A stretch of 48,719 nt of DNA, from positions 1-48,719 of the forward strand of contig NZ_AVCC01000017.1 of assembly GCF_000622895.1 (NCBI RefSeq). The letters are read 5' to 3'. The notes below the pieces were generated by a model that was not told the DNA's origin, ran no database searches, and saw nothing but the letters and a program-made list of their open reading frames with translations. The position numbers and the translations under genes were made by a program. Position 1 is the first letter of the stretch; each line of letters begins with the position of its first letter. This DNA is from Herminiimonas sp. CN (GTDB lineage Bacteria; Pseudomonadota; Gammaproteobacteria; Burkholderiales; Burkholderiaceae_D). Below are positions 1 to 9,784 of the stretch, piece by piece.

Positions 1-156
1 ATTTTTAAATTATTTCTATATGCATGACGTAAAGTAATGTATTTTTTAACATACTGCCTGTATTTAATGTTTTTACAGATCCTGTAGCGGGACAAAGACG
101 GAAGCGGCGATGGCTTCCCTTGAAGTCGCATGTGGCACAGTGGGCGGGAGCATGAT

Positions 157-1785
157 ATGGAGTTTGCGGGCAAATACGATTACATCATCATCGGCGCCGG
201 CTCGGCCGGCTGCGTGCTGGCTAACCGGCTGAGCGCCGACAGCCGGACTTCGGTATTGCTGATCGAGGCCGGCGGCAAGGACGATTATTTGTGGATACAT
301 ATCCCGGTCGGCTATCTGTACTGCATCAACAATCCGCGCACCGACTGGATGTATCGCACCGAGCCGGATGCCGGCCTGAACGGACGCAGCCTGATTTATC
401 CGCGCGGCAAGGTGTTGGGTGGCTGTTCCTCGATCAACGGCATGATTTACATGCGCGGGCAGGCGCGCGATTATGACCAGTGGGCCGATTTGACCAGCGA
501 CGACAGCTGGTGCTGGGACAATGTCTTGCCGTTCTTCAAGAAGAGCGAAGACCATTACAAGGGCGCCGATGCGATGCATGGCGCCGGCGGCGAATGGCGG
601 GTCGAGCGCCAGCGTCTGTCGTGGGAAATCCTGGATGCATTCCGCGCTGCGGCCTTGCAGTGCGGGATTCCGAACACCGACGATTTCAACCGCGGCGACA
701 ATGAAGGTTGCGGTTATTTCGACGTCAACCAAAAGCGCGGCGTGCGCTGGAACACCTCGAAAGCCTTTCTGCGGCCGGCCGCCGGCCGCCCCAATCTGGA
801 AATCATGACCGGCTGCCAGGTGCGCCGCTTGCGCACTGCGAGCGGGCCGCAAGGCGTGGTCTGCAACGGCGTGGAATTCGTCGGCGGCGGCAGCGAATGG
901 TTTGCCGAATCGGCTTGCGAAACAATCTTGGCTGCCGGCGCCATCGGCAGTCCGCAGATCCTGCAACTGTCCGGCATCGGCCCGGCCGCCTTGCTGCGGC
1001 AGCACGATGTGCCGCTGGTGCTGGATGCGCCGGGCGTCGGAGAAAACCTGCAAGACCATCTGCAGATCCGCACCGCGTTCAAAATACAGGGCGCGAAAAC
1101 GCTCAACATGATGGCCGGCAACTGGTTCGGCAAGATGAAGATCGGACTTGAATACGCGCTGTCGCAGAGCGGCCCGATGTCGATGGCGCCGTCGCAGCTG
1201 GGCGCGTTTACCAGGTCCGACCCGAGCCAGCCCAGCGCCAACCTGGAATACCATGTGCAGCCGCTGTCGCTGGAGAAATTCGGCGAACCGCTGCATCCGT
1301 TCCCGGCCTTTACCGCCAGCGTGTGCAATTTGCGCCCGACTTCGCGCGGCCACGTGCGGATCAAGTCCAGTTTGGCAATGGTTGCGCCGAAAATCACTCC
1401 GAATTACTTGAACACGCAGGAAGACCGCAGGATAGCCGCAAGTTCGCTGATGTTGACGCGCAATATCGTCGCCGCGCCGGCGCTGCAGAAGTACGCGCCG
1501 CAGGAATTGAAGCCCGGCGCGCAGTTTCGCAGCGAGGCAGAACTGGCGCGCGCGGCCGGCGACATCGGCACCACCATTTTCCATCCGGTCGGCACCTGCA
1601 AGATGGGGCGCGACGACGATCCGCTGGCGGTGCTCGACAGCAGGCTGCAGGTGCGGGGCGTGGCCGGCCTGCGGGTGGTGGATGCTTCAGCGATGCCGGC
1701 CATTACTTCCGGCAATACCAATGCGCCGACCATCATGATTGCGGAAAAAGCGGCCGTCTGGATACGCGAGAGCCGGAATTTCTGA
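157..1785 (+). CDS. GMC family FAD-dependent oxidoreductase (choline/alcohol dehydrogenase-like)
   Basis: Flavoprotein of the glucose-methanol-choline family, which oxidises an alcohol to an aldehyde or ketone; the substrate cannot be read from sequence. About 542 aa, normal for the family. The N-terminus has the FAD dinucleotide fold (IIGAGSAGC, about residues 10-18), then the first GMC signature ([13 protein letters not shown]) and the C-terminal HPVGTCKMG and SGNTNAPT blocks that carry the catalytic His/Asn pair. An in-frame ATG lies at 130, but the ATG at 157 has GGGAG six bases upstream and starts right before the FAD fold, so I chose it. It lies 110 bp upstream of a Liv-type ABC importer on the same strand, so the transported compound or its derivative may be the substrate (inference). 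No signal peptide is seen, so it is probably cytoplasmic. Confidence 0.92.
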   Translation: MEFAGKYDYIIIGAGSAGCVLANRLSADSRTSVLLIEAGGKDDYLWIHIPVGYLYCINNPRTDWMYRTEPDAGLNGRSLIYPRGKVLGGCSSINGMIYMRGQARDYDQWADLTSDDSWCWDNVLPFFKKSEDHYKGADAMHGAGGEWRVERQRLSWEILDAFRAAALQCGIPNTDDFNRGDNEGCGYFDVNQKRGVRWNTSKAFLRPAAGRPNLEIMTGCQVRRLRTASGPQGVVCNGVEFVGGGSEWFAESACETILAAGAIGSPQILQLSGIGPAALLRQHDVPLVLDAPGVGENLQDHLQIRTAFKIQGAKTLNMMAGNWFGKMKIGLEYALSQSGPMSMAPSQLGAFTRSDPSQPSANLEYHVQPLSLEKFGEPLHPFPAFTASVCNLRPTSRGHVRIKSSLAMVAPKITPNYLNTQEDRRIAASSLMLTRNIVAAPALQKYAPQELKPGAQFRSEAELARAAGDIGTTIFHPVGTCKMGRDDDPLAVLDSRLQVRGVAGLRVVDASAMPAITSGNTNAPTIMIAEKAAVWIRESRNF

Positions 1786-1895
1786 TTTATTCCGGTACGT
1801 GTTTCTACTGTATTACCGGGTATCAATTAATGTTGTATATTTAAAAAAAATAATATGCAAACGCCGTTGTAAGTTACCTGCAGCAAGGAGACAAG

Positions 1896-2666
1896 ATGGG
1901 CGATGTTATTTTGGAGACGAAGAACCTGACCAAGGAGTTCAAGGGCTTTACCGCCGTTGATAATGTAAATCTGCAGGTGCAGCGCGGCCATATCCACGCG
2001 CTGATCGGGCCGAATGGCGCCGGCAAGACCACTTGTTTCAATCTGCTGACCAAATTTCTGACCCCGAGCGCCGGACAGATCCTGTTTAACGGGCACGATA
2101 TCACCGCCGCCAAGCCGGCCCAGATCGCGCGCCAGGGCATTATCCGCTCGTTCCAGATTTCGGCAGTTTTCCCGCACCTGAGCGTACTGGAAAACGTCCG
2201 CATCGGCCTACAGCGCGCACTCGGCACTTCCTATTATTTCTGGAAAAGCGAAGCCAGTCTGGCGCAACTCAACGACCGGGCGATGGCCTTGCTGGCGCAG
2301 GTCGATCTGACCGAATTCGCTGCCAGTGTGACGGTCGACTTGCCTTACGGCCGCAAACGGGCGCTTGAAATCGCCACCACGCTGGCGATGGAACCGGAAC
2401 TGATGCTGCTCGACGAGCCGACCCAAGGCATGGGACACGAGGATGTCAGCCGCGTTACCGACCTTATCAAGAAAGTTTCCAGCGGCCGCACCATTCTGAT
2501 GGTCGAGCACAACATGAATGTGGTGTCCGGCATTTGCGACCGGATTTCGGTGCTGCAGCGCGGCGCGATTCTGGCCGAAGGAACGTATGCGCAAGTCTCC
2601 ACGAATCCCAAAGTCATGGAGGCGTATATGGGTTCAGCCAGTGCCGAGTTGGCGGGAGCGCACTGA
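1896..2666 (+). CDS. livG: Branched-chain amino acid-type ABC transporter, ATP-binding protein (LivG family)
   Basis: First ATPase of a HAAT-type importer, energising uptake through the LivH/LivM-type permeases. 256 aa. Walker A is intact (GPNGAGKTT, about residues 37-45) and Walker B is LMLLDEPTQGM. The C-terminal switch His is in VEHNMNVV. The signature region reads LPYGRKRALEIA rather than a textbook LSGGQ, a drift common in LivG proteins. A strong AAGGAG site precedes the ATG. Its TGA overlaps the ATG of the next gene (ATGA), so the two ATPases are translationally coupled. The transported ligand is unknown; the Liv label is family-level. Confidence 0.93.
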   Translation: MGDVILETKNLTKEFKGFTAVDNVNLQVQRGHIHALIGPNGAGKTTCFNLLTKFLTPSAGQILFNGHDITAAKPAQIARQGIIRSFQISAVFPHLSVLENVRIGLQRALGTSYYFWKSEASLAQLNDRAMALLAQVDLTEFAASVTVDLPYGRKRALEIATTLAMEPELMLLDEPTQGMGHEDVSRVTDLIKKVSSGRTILMVEHNMNVVSGICDRISVLQRGAILAEGTYAQVSTNPKVMEAYMGSASAELAGAH

Positions 2667-3376
2667 TGGAGCAGAACGCACTGGAAATCACCGGCTTGCA
2701 TGCCTGGTATGGCGAATCGCACATCCTGCACGACATTAACTTATCGGTCCGGCAGGGCGAAGTGGTCACGCTGCTGGGACGCAACGGCGCCGGCCGCAGC
2801 ACCACCTTGCGCGCAATCATGGGTCTGACCGGAACCCGCAAGGGTTCGATCAAGGTCGGCGGGGTCGAAACCATAGGCATGCCGACCCACCGCATCGCCC
2901 ATTGCGGCATCGGCTATTGCCCGGAGGAGCGCGGGATATTTTCCTCGCTGTCGGCGGAGGAAAACCTGCTGCTGCCGCCGTCGCTGTCGAAAACTGAGCA
3001 GGGCATGTCGGTGGCGGAAATCTACGCGATGTTCCCGAATCTGGAAGAGCGCAAGTCCAGCCAGGGAACCCGGCTCTCGGGCGGCGAGCAGCAGATGCTG
3101 GCGGTGGCGCGGATTTTGCGCACCGGCGCCCGCTTGCTGCTGCTCGACGAGATTTCCGAAGGTTTGGCACCGGTGATCGTGCAGGCTTTGGCGCGCATGA
3201 TCACGACCCTGAAATCGAAGGGTTATACGATCGTGATGGTGGAGCAGAATTTTCGTTTTGCCGCGCCGCTGGCGGACCGGTTTTATGTGGTCGAGCATGG
3301 TCAGATTGTCGAGGCTTTTGCCGCCAGCGAATTAAGCGCAAAGATGCCGGTGCTGAATGCGCTGCTGGGAGTGTAG
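2666..3376 (+). CDS. livF: Branched-chain amino acid-type ABC transporter, second ATP-binding protein (LivF family), Walker A Lys replaced by Arg
   Basis: Second ATPase of the importer, 236 aa. Signature LSGGEQQMLAVARIL and Walker B LLLLDEISEGLAP are intact, as is the region VMVEQNF. The P-loop reads GRNGAGRSTT: the lysine that contacts ATP phosphates is arginine (codon CGC at 2795-2797, residue 44). In most ABC ATPases this change lowers or abolishes hydrolysis, so this half of the heterodimer may be impaired; alternatively Arg may be tolerated in this subfamily. The reading frame is open further upstream (from 2534), but that stretch lies inside livG; the ATGA overlap at 2666 and the family length fix the start. 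Confidence 0.93.
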   Translation: MEQNALEITGLHAWYGESHILHDINLSVRQGEVVTLLGRNGAGRSTTLRAIMGLTGTRKGSIKVGGVETIGMPTHRIAHCGIGYCPEERGIFSSLSAEENLLLPPSLSKTEQGMSVAEIYAMFPNLEERKSSQGTRLSGGEQQMLAVARILRTGARLLLLDEISEGLAPVIVQALARMITTLKSKGYTIVMVEQNFRFAAPLADRFYVVEHGQIVEAFAASELSAKMPVLNALLGV

Positions 3377-3424
3377 TTTGGCACGTTGCTGGTCGGGTAG
3401 TTGTTTTCAATCACGGGAGAAGAC

Positions 3425-4639
3425 ATGAAAATTAAAATCAAAACATTGGCGCTGGCAGTTTCAAGCATCATGAGCGTCGGCTTTGCTGCCAGCGCCAATG
3501 CGCAGGTGTCGGGCGATACGGTGAAGATCGGTTTCATTACCGATATTTCGGGTCTGTATTCCGACATCGACGGCAATGGCGGGGCGGAGGCGATCAAGAT
3601 GGCGATTGCCGACTTCGGAGGCACCGTGCTCGGCAAGAAAATCGAACTGGTGACTGCCGATCATCAAAACAAGGCCGACATTGCGGCCAGCAAGGCGCGC
3701 GAATGGTTCGACCAGCAAGGCGTCGATGCGCTGATCGGTGGCACCAACTCCGGCACCAGCCTGGCGATGGCGAAGATCGCGCAGGAAAAGAAAAAGCCGT
3801 TCATGGCAATTGGCGCCGGCAGCGCCCGTTTGACCAATGAAGAGTGCTCGCCGTACACCATCCATTACGCTTACGACACCGTGGCGCTGGCCAAGGGCAC
3901 CGGTTCGGCGGTGGTCAAGCAGGGCGGCAAGTCGTGGTTCTTCCTGACCGCCGATTACGCGTTCGGCCATTCGCTGGAAAGCGACACCGCGAATGTCGTC
4001 AAGGCCTCCGGTGGTACGGTATCGGGCGCGGTCCGGCATCCGCTGTCGGCTTCCGACTTCTCCTCGTTCTTGCTGCAGGCGCAAACCTCGAAAGCGCAGA
4101 TTCTCGGTCTGGCCAACGCCGGCGGCGACACCATCAATGCGATCAAGGCCGCCAACGAGTTCGGCATCAACAAGACGATGAAGCTGGCCGGCTTGCTGAT
4201 GTTCATCAACGATGTACATTCGCTGGGGCTGAACCTGACGCACGGCATGTATTTGACTGACAGCTGGTACTGGGATCAGAGCCCGGAGTCGCGTGCATGG
4301 GCTAAGCGCTACTTTGCAAAAATGAAGAAAATGCCGTCCAGCCTGCAAGCCGGCGACTATTCGGTAGCGATGCACTACCTGAATGCGGTCAAAGCCGCCG
4401 GCACCGACGATGCCGACAAGGTGATCGCCAAGATGAAGGCAACCAAGGTCAATGACATGTATGCCAAGAACGGCACCATCCGCCCGGATGGACGGATGGT
4501 GCACGACATGTTCCTGATGCAGGTCAAAACCTCGGCCGAATCGAAATACCCGTGGGATTATTACAAGGTGGCGCAAACCATTCCCGGCGACCAGGCTTTC
4601 ACCACCAAGGCCGAATCGAAGTGCGTGCTCTGGAAATGA
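3425..4639 (+). CDS. ABC transporter periplasmic substrate-binding protein (LivJ/LivK-type, type I fold)
   Basis: Periplasmic receptor that delivers ligand to the LivH/LivM-type permeases. About 404 aa. The start (ATG after GGGAGA) begins a clear Sec signal peptide: MKIKIK, a hydrophobic stretch, then cleavage near ASANAQ. The mature protein opens with VKIGFITDISG, typical of Peripla_BP_6 proteins, and continues with a two-lobe leucine-binding-protein-like pattern. The frame is open to 3401, but the extra residues precede the signal peptide and are not part of it. The ligand cannot be deduced; proteins of this branch bind amino acids, amides, urea or aromatic acids. A hairpin plus T-run follows the gene, which could raise binding-protein mRNA relative to the permeases. 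Confidence 0.93.
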   Translation: MKIKIKTLALAVSSIMSVGFAASANAQVSGDTVKIGFITDISGLYSDIDGNGGAEAIKMAIADFGGTVLGKKIELVTADHQNKADIAASKAREWFDQQGVDALIGGTNSGTSLAMAKIAQEKKKPFMAIGAGSARLTNEECSPYTIHYAYDTVALAKGTGSAVVKQGGKSWFFLTADYAFGHSLESDTANVVKASGGTVSGAVRHPLSASDFSSFLLQAQTSKAQILGLANAGGDTINAIKAANEFGINKTMKLAGLLMFINDVHSLGLNLTHGMYLTDSWYWDQSPESRAWAKRYFAKMKKMPSSLQAGDYSVAMHYLNAVKAAGTDDADKVIAKMKATKVNDMYAKNGTIRPDGRMVHDMFLMQVKTSAESKYPWDYYKVAQTIPGDQAFTTKAESKCVLWK

Positions 4640-4690
4640 CGCATGCGCCGTATGATGCAGCAGATGCGATGTAATCCAGCATGATCCGGC

Positions 4691-4720
4691 CGGCGCATTG
4701 GGGTCTGGTGCGCCGTTTTT
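4691..4720 (+). terminator. Intrinsic terminator/attenuator between binding protein and permease genes
   Basis: A 7-bp GC stem, CGGCGCA at 4691-4697 and TGCGCCG at 4709-4715, is followed immediately by TTTTT at 4716-4720. This is the classical rho-independent layout. It lies inside an apparent operon, so it probably acts as a partial terminator or 3'-end stabiliser for the binding-protein transcript. Confidence 0.75.
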
Positions 4721-4759
4721 CTTCTCTATCCCTCGGGATGATTTTTACTCTCTGTTGAC

Positions 4760-5644
4760 ATGGATATTTTCGGCATTCCCATGCAGGCGATGTTGAGCCA
4801 GCTGCTGTTAGGCCTGGTCAACGGTTCGTTTTACGCGATGCTGTCGCTCGGTCTGGCAGTCATTTTCGGTTTACTCAATGTAATCAATTTTGCCCACGGC
4901 GCGCTGTACATGATGGGTGCGTTTTTCGCCTGGATGGGGATGAATTACTTCGGCCTGAATTACTGGGTCATGCTATTGCTGTCGCCGTTGCTGGTGGGCG
5001 TGATCGGCATCGTGATCGAGCGCACCATGCTGCGCTGGCTGTACCAGCTCGACCATCTGTATGGACTGCTGCTGACGTTTGGCATCACGCTGCTGGCAGA
5101 AGGCATATTCCGTTCGTTTTACGGCGTCTCCGGCCAGTCCTACCCGGTGCCGGACGCGCTGGCCGGCGCCACCAACCTTGGCTTCATGTATTTGCCGAAT
5201 TACCGGGCCTGGGTGGTGCTGGCTTCGCTGCTCGTATGCTTCGCGACCTGGTTCGTGATCGAGAAAACCAAACTCGGCTCTTATTTGCGCGCCGGCACTG
5301 AGAACCCCAAGCTGGTGGAGGCATTCGGCATCAACGTGCCGCTGATGGTCACGCTGACTTACGGCTTTGGCGTTGCGCTGGCGGCCTTTGCCGGGGTGCT
5401 GGCGGCACCGGTGATACAGGTATCGCCGCTGATGGGTTCGAACTTGATCATCGTCGTGTTTGCAGTGGTGGTGATCGGCGGCATGGGTTCGATCCTGGGC
5501 TCGATCCTGACCGGCCTGGGACTGGGGGTGATTGAAGGATTGACGCGGGTGTTTTACCCGGAGGCTTCCGCCACTGTGGTGTTTGTCATCATGGCGATCG
5601 TGCTCATGATTCGTCCTGCTGGCCTGTTCGGTAAAGAGAAATGA
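4760..5644 (+). CDS. livH: ABC transporter permease (LivH family)
   Basis: Inner-membrane permease of the importer, 294 aa, with the usual eight or so hydrophobic segments. It opens with LLLGLVNGSFYAMLSLGLAVIFGLLNVINFAHG, here spanning residues 11-43, the hallmark start of LivH proteins. The late loop GGMGSILGSILTGLGLG (about residues 240-258) is the ATPase-contacting region. No convincing ribosome-binding site precedes ATG 4760, and a second in-frame ATG lies at 4781, so the first seven residues are uncertain. The stop lies one base before the next start, so it is co-transcribed with the LivM-type gene. Confidence 0.92.
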   Translation: MDIFGIPMQAMLSQLLLGLVNGSFYAMLSLGLAVIFGLLNVINFAHGALYMMGAFFAWMGMNYFGLNYWVMLLLSPLLVGVIGIVIERTMLRWLYQLDHLYGLLLTFGITLLAEGIFRSFYGVSGQSYPVPDALAGATNLGFMYLPNYRAWVVLASLLVCFATWFVIEKTKLGSYLRAGTENPKLVEAFGINVPLMVTLTYGFGVALAAFAGVLAAPVIQVSPLMGSNLIIVVFAVVVIGGMGSILGSILTGLGLGVIEGLTRVFYPEASATVVFVIMAIVLMIRPAGLFGKEK

Positions 5645-5645
5645 T

Positions 5646-6620
5646 ATGAACAAGCAGAAAATTGGCTATGGAATTGCGCTGATCCTGGCATGCATCGCAC
5701 CGCTGGTGCTGTATCCGATCTTCCTGATGAAGGTGTTGTGCTTCGCGCTGTTTGCCTGCGCCTTTAATCTGCTGATCGGCTATACCGGATTGTTGTCGTT
5801 TGGCCATGCGGCATTTTTCGGCGGCGCCGGCTATGCTGCCGGCTATGCATTAAAGGTCTGGGGCTTGCCGACGGAACTCGGCGTGCTGTTCGGGGTGCTG
5901 GTGGCGGCGGCCATTGGCCTGCTGATGGGCGCGCTGGCGATTCGCCGCCAGGGCATTTACTTCACGATGATCACGCTGGCGCTGGCGCAGATGTTTTATT
6001 TTTTCTACCTGCAAGCACCGTTTACAGGCGGCGAAGATGGTTTGCAGGGCGTGCCGCGCGGTTCTTTGCTGGGCTTGCTGGACCTCGGTAACGACAGGAT
6101 TCTGTATTACGTGGTTCTGGCGATTTCGGTCGCTGGTTTCGCGTTGATCGTCAGGATAGTGCATTCACCTTTCGGCCAGGTGTTGCGGGCCATCAAGGAG
6201 AATGAGCCGCGTGCGATCTCGCTCGGCTACGATGTCGATCGCTACAAGTTGCTGGCGTTCGTGCTGTCGGCCGCGCTGGCCGGTCTGGCCGGCGCCACCA
6301 AGACCATGGTGCTGGGCTTTGAAACCCTGACCAATGTCCACTGGACCATGTCCGGGCTGGTGGTCCTGATGACGCTGGTGGGCGGCCTGGGCACCGTTGT
6401 CGGGCCGATCATCGGCGCCATCATCATCATCGCGCTGGAAAACAAGCTCGGCAGCCTCGGTTACTTCCTGTCGTCAGTAACCGGGATCGAATGGTTTCAG
6501 TCGCTCGGTGACTCGGTGACGATTGTTACCGGACTGATTTTCATCATTTGCGTACTGGCATTCCGGCGCGGCATCGTGGGTGAAATATTGGCCCATTTCA
6601 AGCGTTCGCCGGCATCCTGA
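5646..6620 (+). CDS. livM: ABC transporter permease (LivM family)
   Basis: Second permease of the importer, 324 aa, multi-spanning. It contains the LivM hallmark ACAFNLLIGYTGLLSFGHAAFFG (residues 38-60) and the coupling region LVGGLGTVVGPIIGA. The start codon follows the LivH-type stop by one base, with GTAAAGAG as a ribosome-binding site. It is the last gene of the five-gene importer set; a 510-bp gene-free stretch follows. No obvious terminator was found directly after the stop. Confidence 0.92.
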   Translation: MNKQKIGYGIALILACIAPLVLYPIFLMKVLCFALFACAFNLLIGYTGLLSFGHAAFFGGAGYAAGYALKVWGLPTELGVLFGVLVAAAIGLLMGALAIRRQGIYFTMITLALAQMFYFFYLQAPFTGGEDGLQGVPRGSLLGLLDLGNDRILYYVVLAISVAGFALIVRIVHSPFGQVLRAIKENEPRAISLGYDVDRYKLLAFVLSAALAGLAGATKTMVLGFETLTNVHWTMSGLVVLMTLVGGLGTVVGPIIGAIIIIALENKLGSLGYFLSSVTGIEWFQSLGDSVTIVTGLIFIICVLAFRRGIVGEILAHFKRSPAS

Positions 6621-7130
6621 TGCTTTTCATCGCCGGCAGCATTTCACAGCGCAGGTGAGTTCGCAGCATAGCCTCATCTGCCAGCCGATCGAGGTCATTG
6701 CTAGTTGATACCGGACCGCCGCCAACAGGTGCCGGTGCCGGCAGTAATCTGCTGCGTTGCAACAAACAAGCCTTGCGCGCGTTTCCCGTTCGCCAATAGG
6801 ATCGGTCAGCCCATGTCCCGCGGCTACCTACGAATCGGCGAACGACTCTCTGGCCAGCATTGCGTCGGGCAGCATGTGTAGATGTGCTGCCAAGTCGTGC
6901 CGTTGGCGCAGGCGGTAATCCTGTTGTGTTGCAGTATTGCCGGCGCGTGTCAGCATATTTAGAAGATTTTTTCGAGTATCTGCGTGGCGTTAATCAGCGA
7001 TTGGATGCAGAGAATCATTGTTTCACGTGAAACACATGCACCAATCTTCTTCGGGAATTCGAATGCGGCAAGGATGCTGGCTGAAAAAACCTTATAATTC
7101 TGCTTCGTTCACGTCGCCCTGAGGCGCACT
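6621..7130. other. Intergenic region upstream of mnmG
   Basis: 510 bp between the ABC importer and mnmG. It holds the parS site (7019-7034) and a TATAAT hexamer at 7093-7098, about 32 bp before the mnmG start, with no good -35 partner. The first 350 bp show no convincing gene, repeat or hairpin in either strand. Confidence 0.6.
7019..7034. other. parS: parS centromere-like site
   Basis: The 16 bases TGTTTCACGTGAAACA form a perfect palindrome identical to the consensus chromosomal parS bound by ParB. It lies about 100 bp upstream of mnmG and 3.4 kb upstream of parA-parB. This is established as the nucleation site for ParB spreading and origin segregation. Confidence 0.95.
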
Positions 7131-9077
7131 ATGTATTTTCCCAAAGAGTTTGATGTCCTTGTTATTGGTGGCGGTCATGCAGGCACCGAGGCTGCGCTTG
7201 CCTCGGCTCGCATGGGGCAAAAGACGTTATTGCTTACCCATAATATTGAAACCCTGGGCCAGATGTCTTGTAATCCATCGATTGGTGGCATTGGCAAAGG
7301 GCACCTGGTACGCGAGGTCGATGCAATGGGCGGTGCGATGGCGATCGCGACCGACGAGGCAGGTATTCAGTTCCGTATCCTGAACTCATCCAAAGGTCCG
7401 GCGGTTCGCGCTACCCGGGCCCAGGCCGACCGGATTCTGTACAAGCAGGCGATCCGTTCTCGGCTGGAGAATCAGCCCAACCTGTGGCTGTTCCAGCAGG
7501 CGGTCGACGACTTGCTGGTGGAAGGCGATCGGGTGGTTGGCGCGGTAACTCAGGTCGGTATCCGCTTTCGCAGCCGGGCGGTGGTGCTGACTGCCGGTAC
7601 CTTCCTGGATGGAAAAATCCACGTTGGGCTGAATAATTATGCGGCCGGCCGCGCCGGCGACCCGCCGGCAATTTCGCTGTCGGCCCGCTTGAAGGAATTG
7701 AAGCTGCCGCAAGGGCGGCTGAAAACCGGCACACCGCCGCGCATCGATGGTCGCACCATTGATTTTTCCGTGATGCAGGAGCAGGGGGGCGATCTGGATC
7801 CGATTCCGGTTTTTTCCGTGATGGGCACAGCCGCCATGCATCCGGTCCAATTGTCGTGCTGGATTACGCACACCAACGCACGCACGCATGACATTATTCG
7901 CGCCGGACTGGATCGCAGCCCGATGTATACCGGCGTGATCGAAGGCGTCGGGCCGCGCTATTGTCCATCGATCGAAGACAAGATCCACCGTTTTGCCGAC
8001 AAGGCGTCGCACCAAATCTTCCTGGAGCCGGAAGGCTTGACCACCAACGAGTTTTATCCGAACGGCATTTCGACCAGCCTGCCATTCGATGTGCAACTGT
8101 CGCTGGTGCAATCGATGCGCGGACTGGAAAATGCCCACATCCTGCGTCCCGGCTATGCGATCGAATATGACTATTTCGATCCGCGCGGGCTGAAAGCGTC
8201 GCTGGAAACCAAACTGATTCGGGGGCTATTCTTTGCCGGGCAGATCAATGGCACCACCGGCTACGAAGAGGCGGCAGCGCAGGGCATGCTGGCCGGCCTG
8301 AACGCCGCATTGCAGGTGCAGGAGCGGGCGGCCTGGACTCCGGGGCGCGATCAGGCCTATCTGGGGGTGCTGGTCGATGACCTGATCACCAAGGGCGTGC
8401 AGGAGCCGTACCGGATGTTTACCAGCCGTGCCGAATACCGGCTAAGTTTGCGCGAGGATAACGCCGACATGCGCCTGACAGAAATCGGTCGCACGCTGGG
8501 TTGCGTCAGCGATGCGCAGTGGATCCGCTTCGAGCAAAAGCGCGAAGCAATCGCGCTCGAACTGCAGCGTCTCAGGTCAACCTGGGTTAGCCCGCGCATG
8601 CTGGCCGACGCAGAAGCGGTGCGGGTCCTCGGCAAGGCGATCGAGCGCGAATATTCGCTGGCCGATCTGCTGCGCCGGCCGGACGTCAGTTACGACCGGC
8701 TGATGACTCTGGCCGGGCTGGAAGGGCAGGGCCTGGCTGCATTCGGGGCACTGCAGGAAGACCAAGCCGAGTTGAAGGAGCAAGTTGAGATCCAGCTCAA
8801 GTATGCCGGCTATATCGAACGCCAGGCCAAGGAAGTGACGCGCCATGCGCATTTCGAGCAATTGATCCTGCCGACCGAGTTCGATTATCTGGAAGTCAAC
8901 GGGCTGTCGATGGAAGTCAGGCAGAAACTCAACTTGCAGCGCCCGGAAACACTGGGCCAAGCTTCGCGTATTTCCGGTATCACCCCGGCTGCGATATCGC
9001 TGCTGCTGGTGCATCTGAAAAAGCGCGGATACAACCAGTTCGTCGCGCCGGCGACAGACAACCAGCCAGAGGCTTGA
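7131..9077 (+). CDS. mnmG: tRNA uridine-5-carboxymethylaminomethyl modification enzyme MnmG (GidA)
   Basis: FAD- and NADH-dependent subunit of the MnmE-MnmG complex, which installs the (carboxymethyl)aminomethyl group at U34 of several tRNAs. 648 aa, close to the usual 620-640. The N-terminus has the FAD-binding [19 protein letters not shown], then the GidA signatures [11 protein letters not shown] and [16 protein letters not shown]; the C-terminus carries the MnmE/tRNA-binding helical domain. GAGGCG precedes the ATG. It heads the mnmG-rsmG-(lysE)-parA-parB block typical of bacterial origin regions. Confidence 0.98.
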   Translation: MYFPKEFDVLVIGGGHAGTEAALASARMGQKTLLLTHNIETLGQMSCNPSIGGIGKGHLVREVDAMGGAMAIATDEAGIQFRILNSSKGPAVRATRAQADRILYKQAIRSRLENQPNLWLFQQAVDDLLVEGDRVVGAVTQVGIRFRSRAVVLTAGTFLDGKIHVGLNNYAAGRAGDPPAISLSARLKELKLPQGRLKTGTPPRIDGRTIDFSVMQEQGGDLDPIPVFSVMGTAAMHPVQLSCWITHTNARTHDIIRAGLDRSPMYTGVIEGVGPRYCPSIEDKIHRFADKASHQIFLEPEGLTTNEFYPNGISTSLPFDVQLSLVQSMRGLENAHILRPGYAIEYDYFDPRGLKASLETKLIRGLFFAGQINGTTGYEEAAAQGMLAGLNAALQVQERAAWTPGRDQAYLGVLVDDLITKGVQEPYRMFTSRAEYRLSLREDNADMRLTEIGRTLGCVSDAQWIRFEQKREAIALELQRLRSTWVSPRMLADAEAVRVLGKAIEREYSLADLLRRPDVSYDRLMTLAGLEGQGLAAFGALQEDQAELKEQVEIQLKYAGYIERQAKEVTRHAHFEQLILPTEFDYLEVNGLSMEVRQKLNLQRPETLGQASRISGITPAAISLLLVHLKKRGYNQFVAPATDNQPEA

Positions 9078-9084
9078 GGATTTC

Positions 9085-9735
9085 ATGCAAGGATTCGATC
9101 GTATTGCGCTGACAGGCACGCTGGTCCAAGGTGCGATTGCTCTGCAACTTGACTTGAGCGAGCGGAAAATCGCGTTGCTGATGGATTATCTGGCCCTATT
9201 AATCAAGTGGAATGCGGTCTACAACCTGACTGCGGTGCGCGACCCGGGCCAGATGGTGACCCAGCATGTGCTGGATTCGTTGGCTGTGGTGAGCGCCTTC
9301 GACGGCGTGAAAAATGTGCTGGATGTCGGTGCCGGCGGCGGCCTGCCTGGCATGGTGCTGGCAATTGCGCGGCCTGAGATGCAAGTTGCCATGATCGATA
9401 CCGTGCACAAGAAAACCGCTTTCTTGACTCAGGTCAAGGTGGAGCTCGGCTTGTCGAATGTAACCGTGCATACCGCGCGGGTCGAGCAACTGCAGGTGGC
9501 GCACCCGTTCGAGGCCATCACTTCGCGCGCGTTTGCCGAGTTGGCTGACTTCGTCAACTGGTCGGGCCATTTGCTGGCCGCGGGCGGCCGTTTCATCGCC
9601 ATGAAGGGCGTCTATCCGCAGCAGGAGTTGGCGCGCCTGCCTGCCGGCTGGCTAGTGCGGGAAGTACGGACGTTGACGGTGCCGGGGCTGCAGGCCGAGC
9701 GGCATCTGATTTTTATCGGGCGCAGTGCAAATTGA
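9085..9735 (+). CDS. rsmG: 16S rRNA (guanine527-N7)-methyltransferase RsmG (GidB)
   Basis: SAM-dependent methyltransferase acting on G527 of 16S rRNA; loss gives low-level streptomycin resistance in several bacteria (known of the family). 216 aa, full length. Motifs seen: KWNAVYNLTAVRDP, the SAM-binding LDVGAGGGLPGMVLAI (about residues 74-89), and ITSRAFAEL. It starts 7 bp after the mnmG stop with GAGG upstream, so the pair is one operon. Confidence 0.97.
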   Translation: MQGFDRIALTGTLVQGAIALQLDLSERKIALLMDYLALLIKWNAVYNLTAVRDPGQMVTQHVLDSLAVVSAFDGVKNVLDVGAGGGLPGMVLAIARPEMQVAMIDTVHKKTAFLTQVKVELGLSNVTVHTARVEQLQVAHPFEAITSRAFAELADFVNWSGHLLAAGGRFIAMKGVYPQQELARLPAGWLVREVRTLTVPGLQAERHLIFIGRSAN

Positions 9736-9784
9736 GCCGGGATTGCCGGCTCTGGGCCACGAAAATACTGGATGAAGGAAGTCT

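Noticed and set aside
73-1584. Long open frame antisense to the GMC oxidoreductase
   Set aside because: No family features; Arg/Gln/His-rich composition typical of the complement of a high-GC gene.
6621-7018. Possible decayed gene after livM
   Set aside because: Composition is near coding, but I could find no recognisable protein fragment in any frame.
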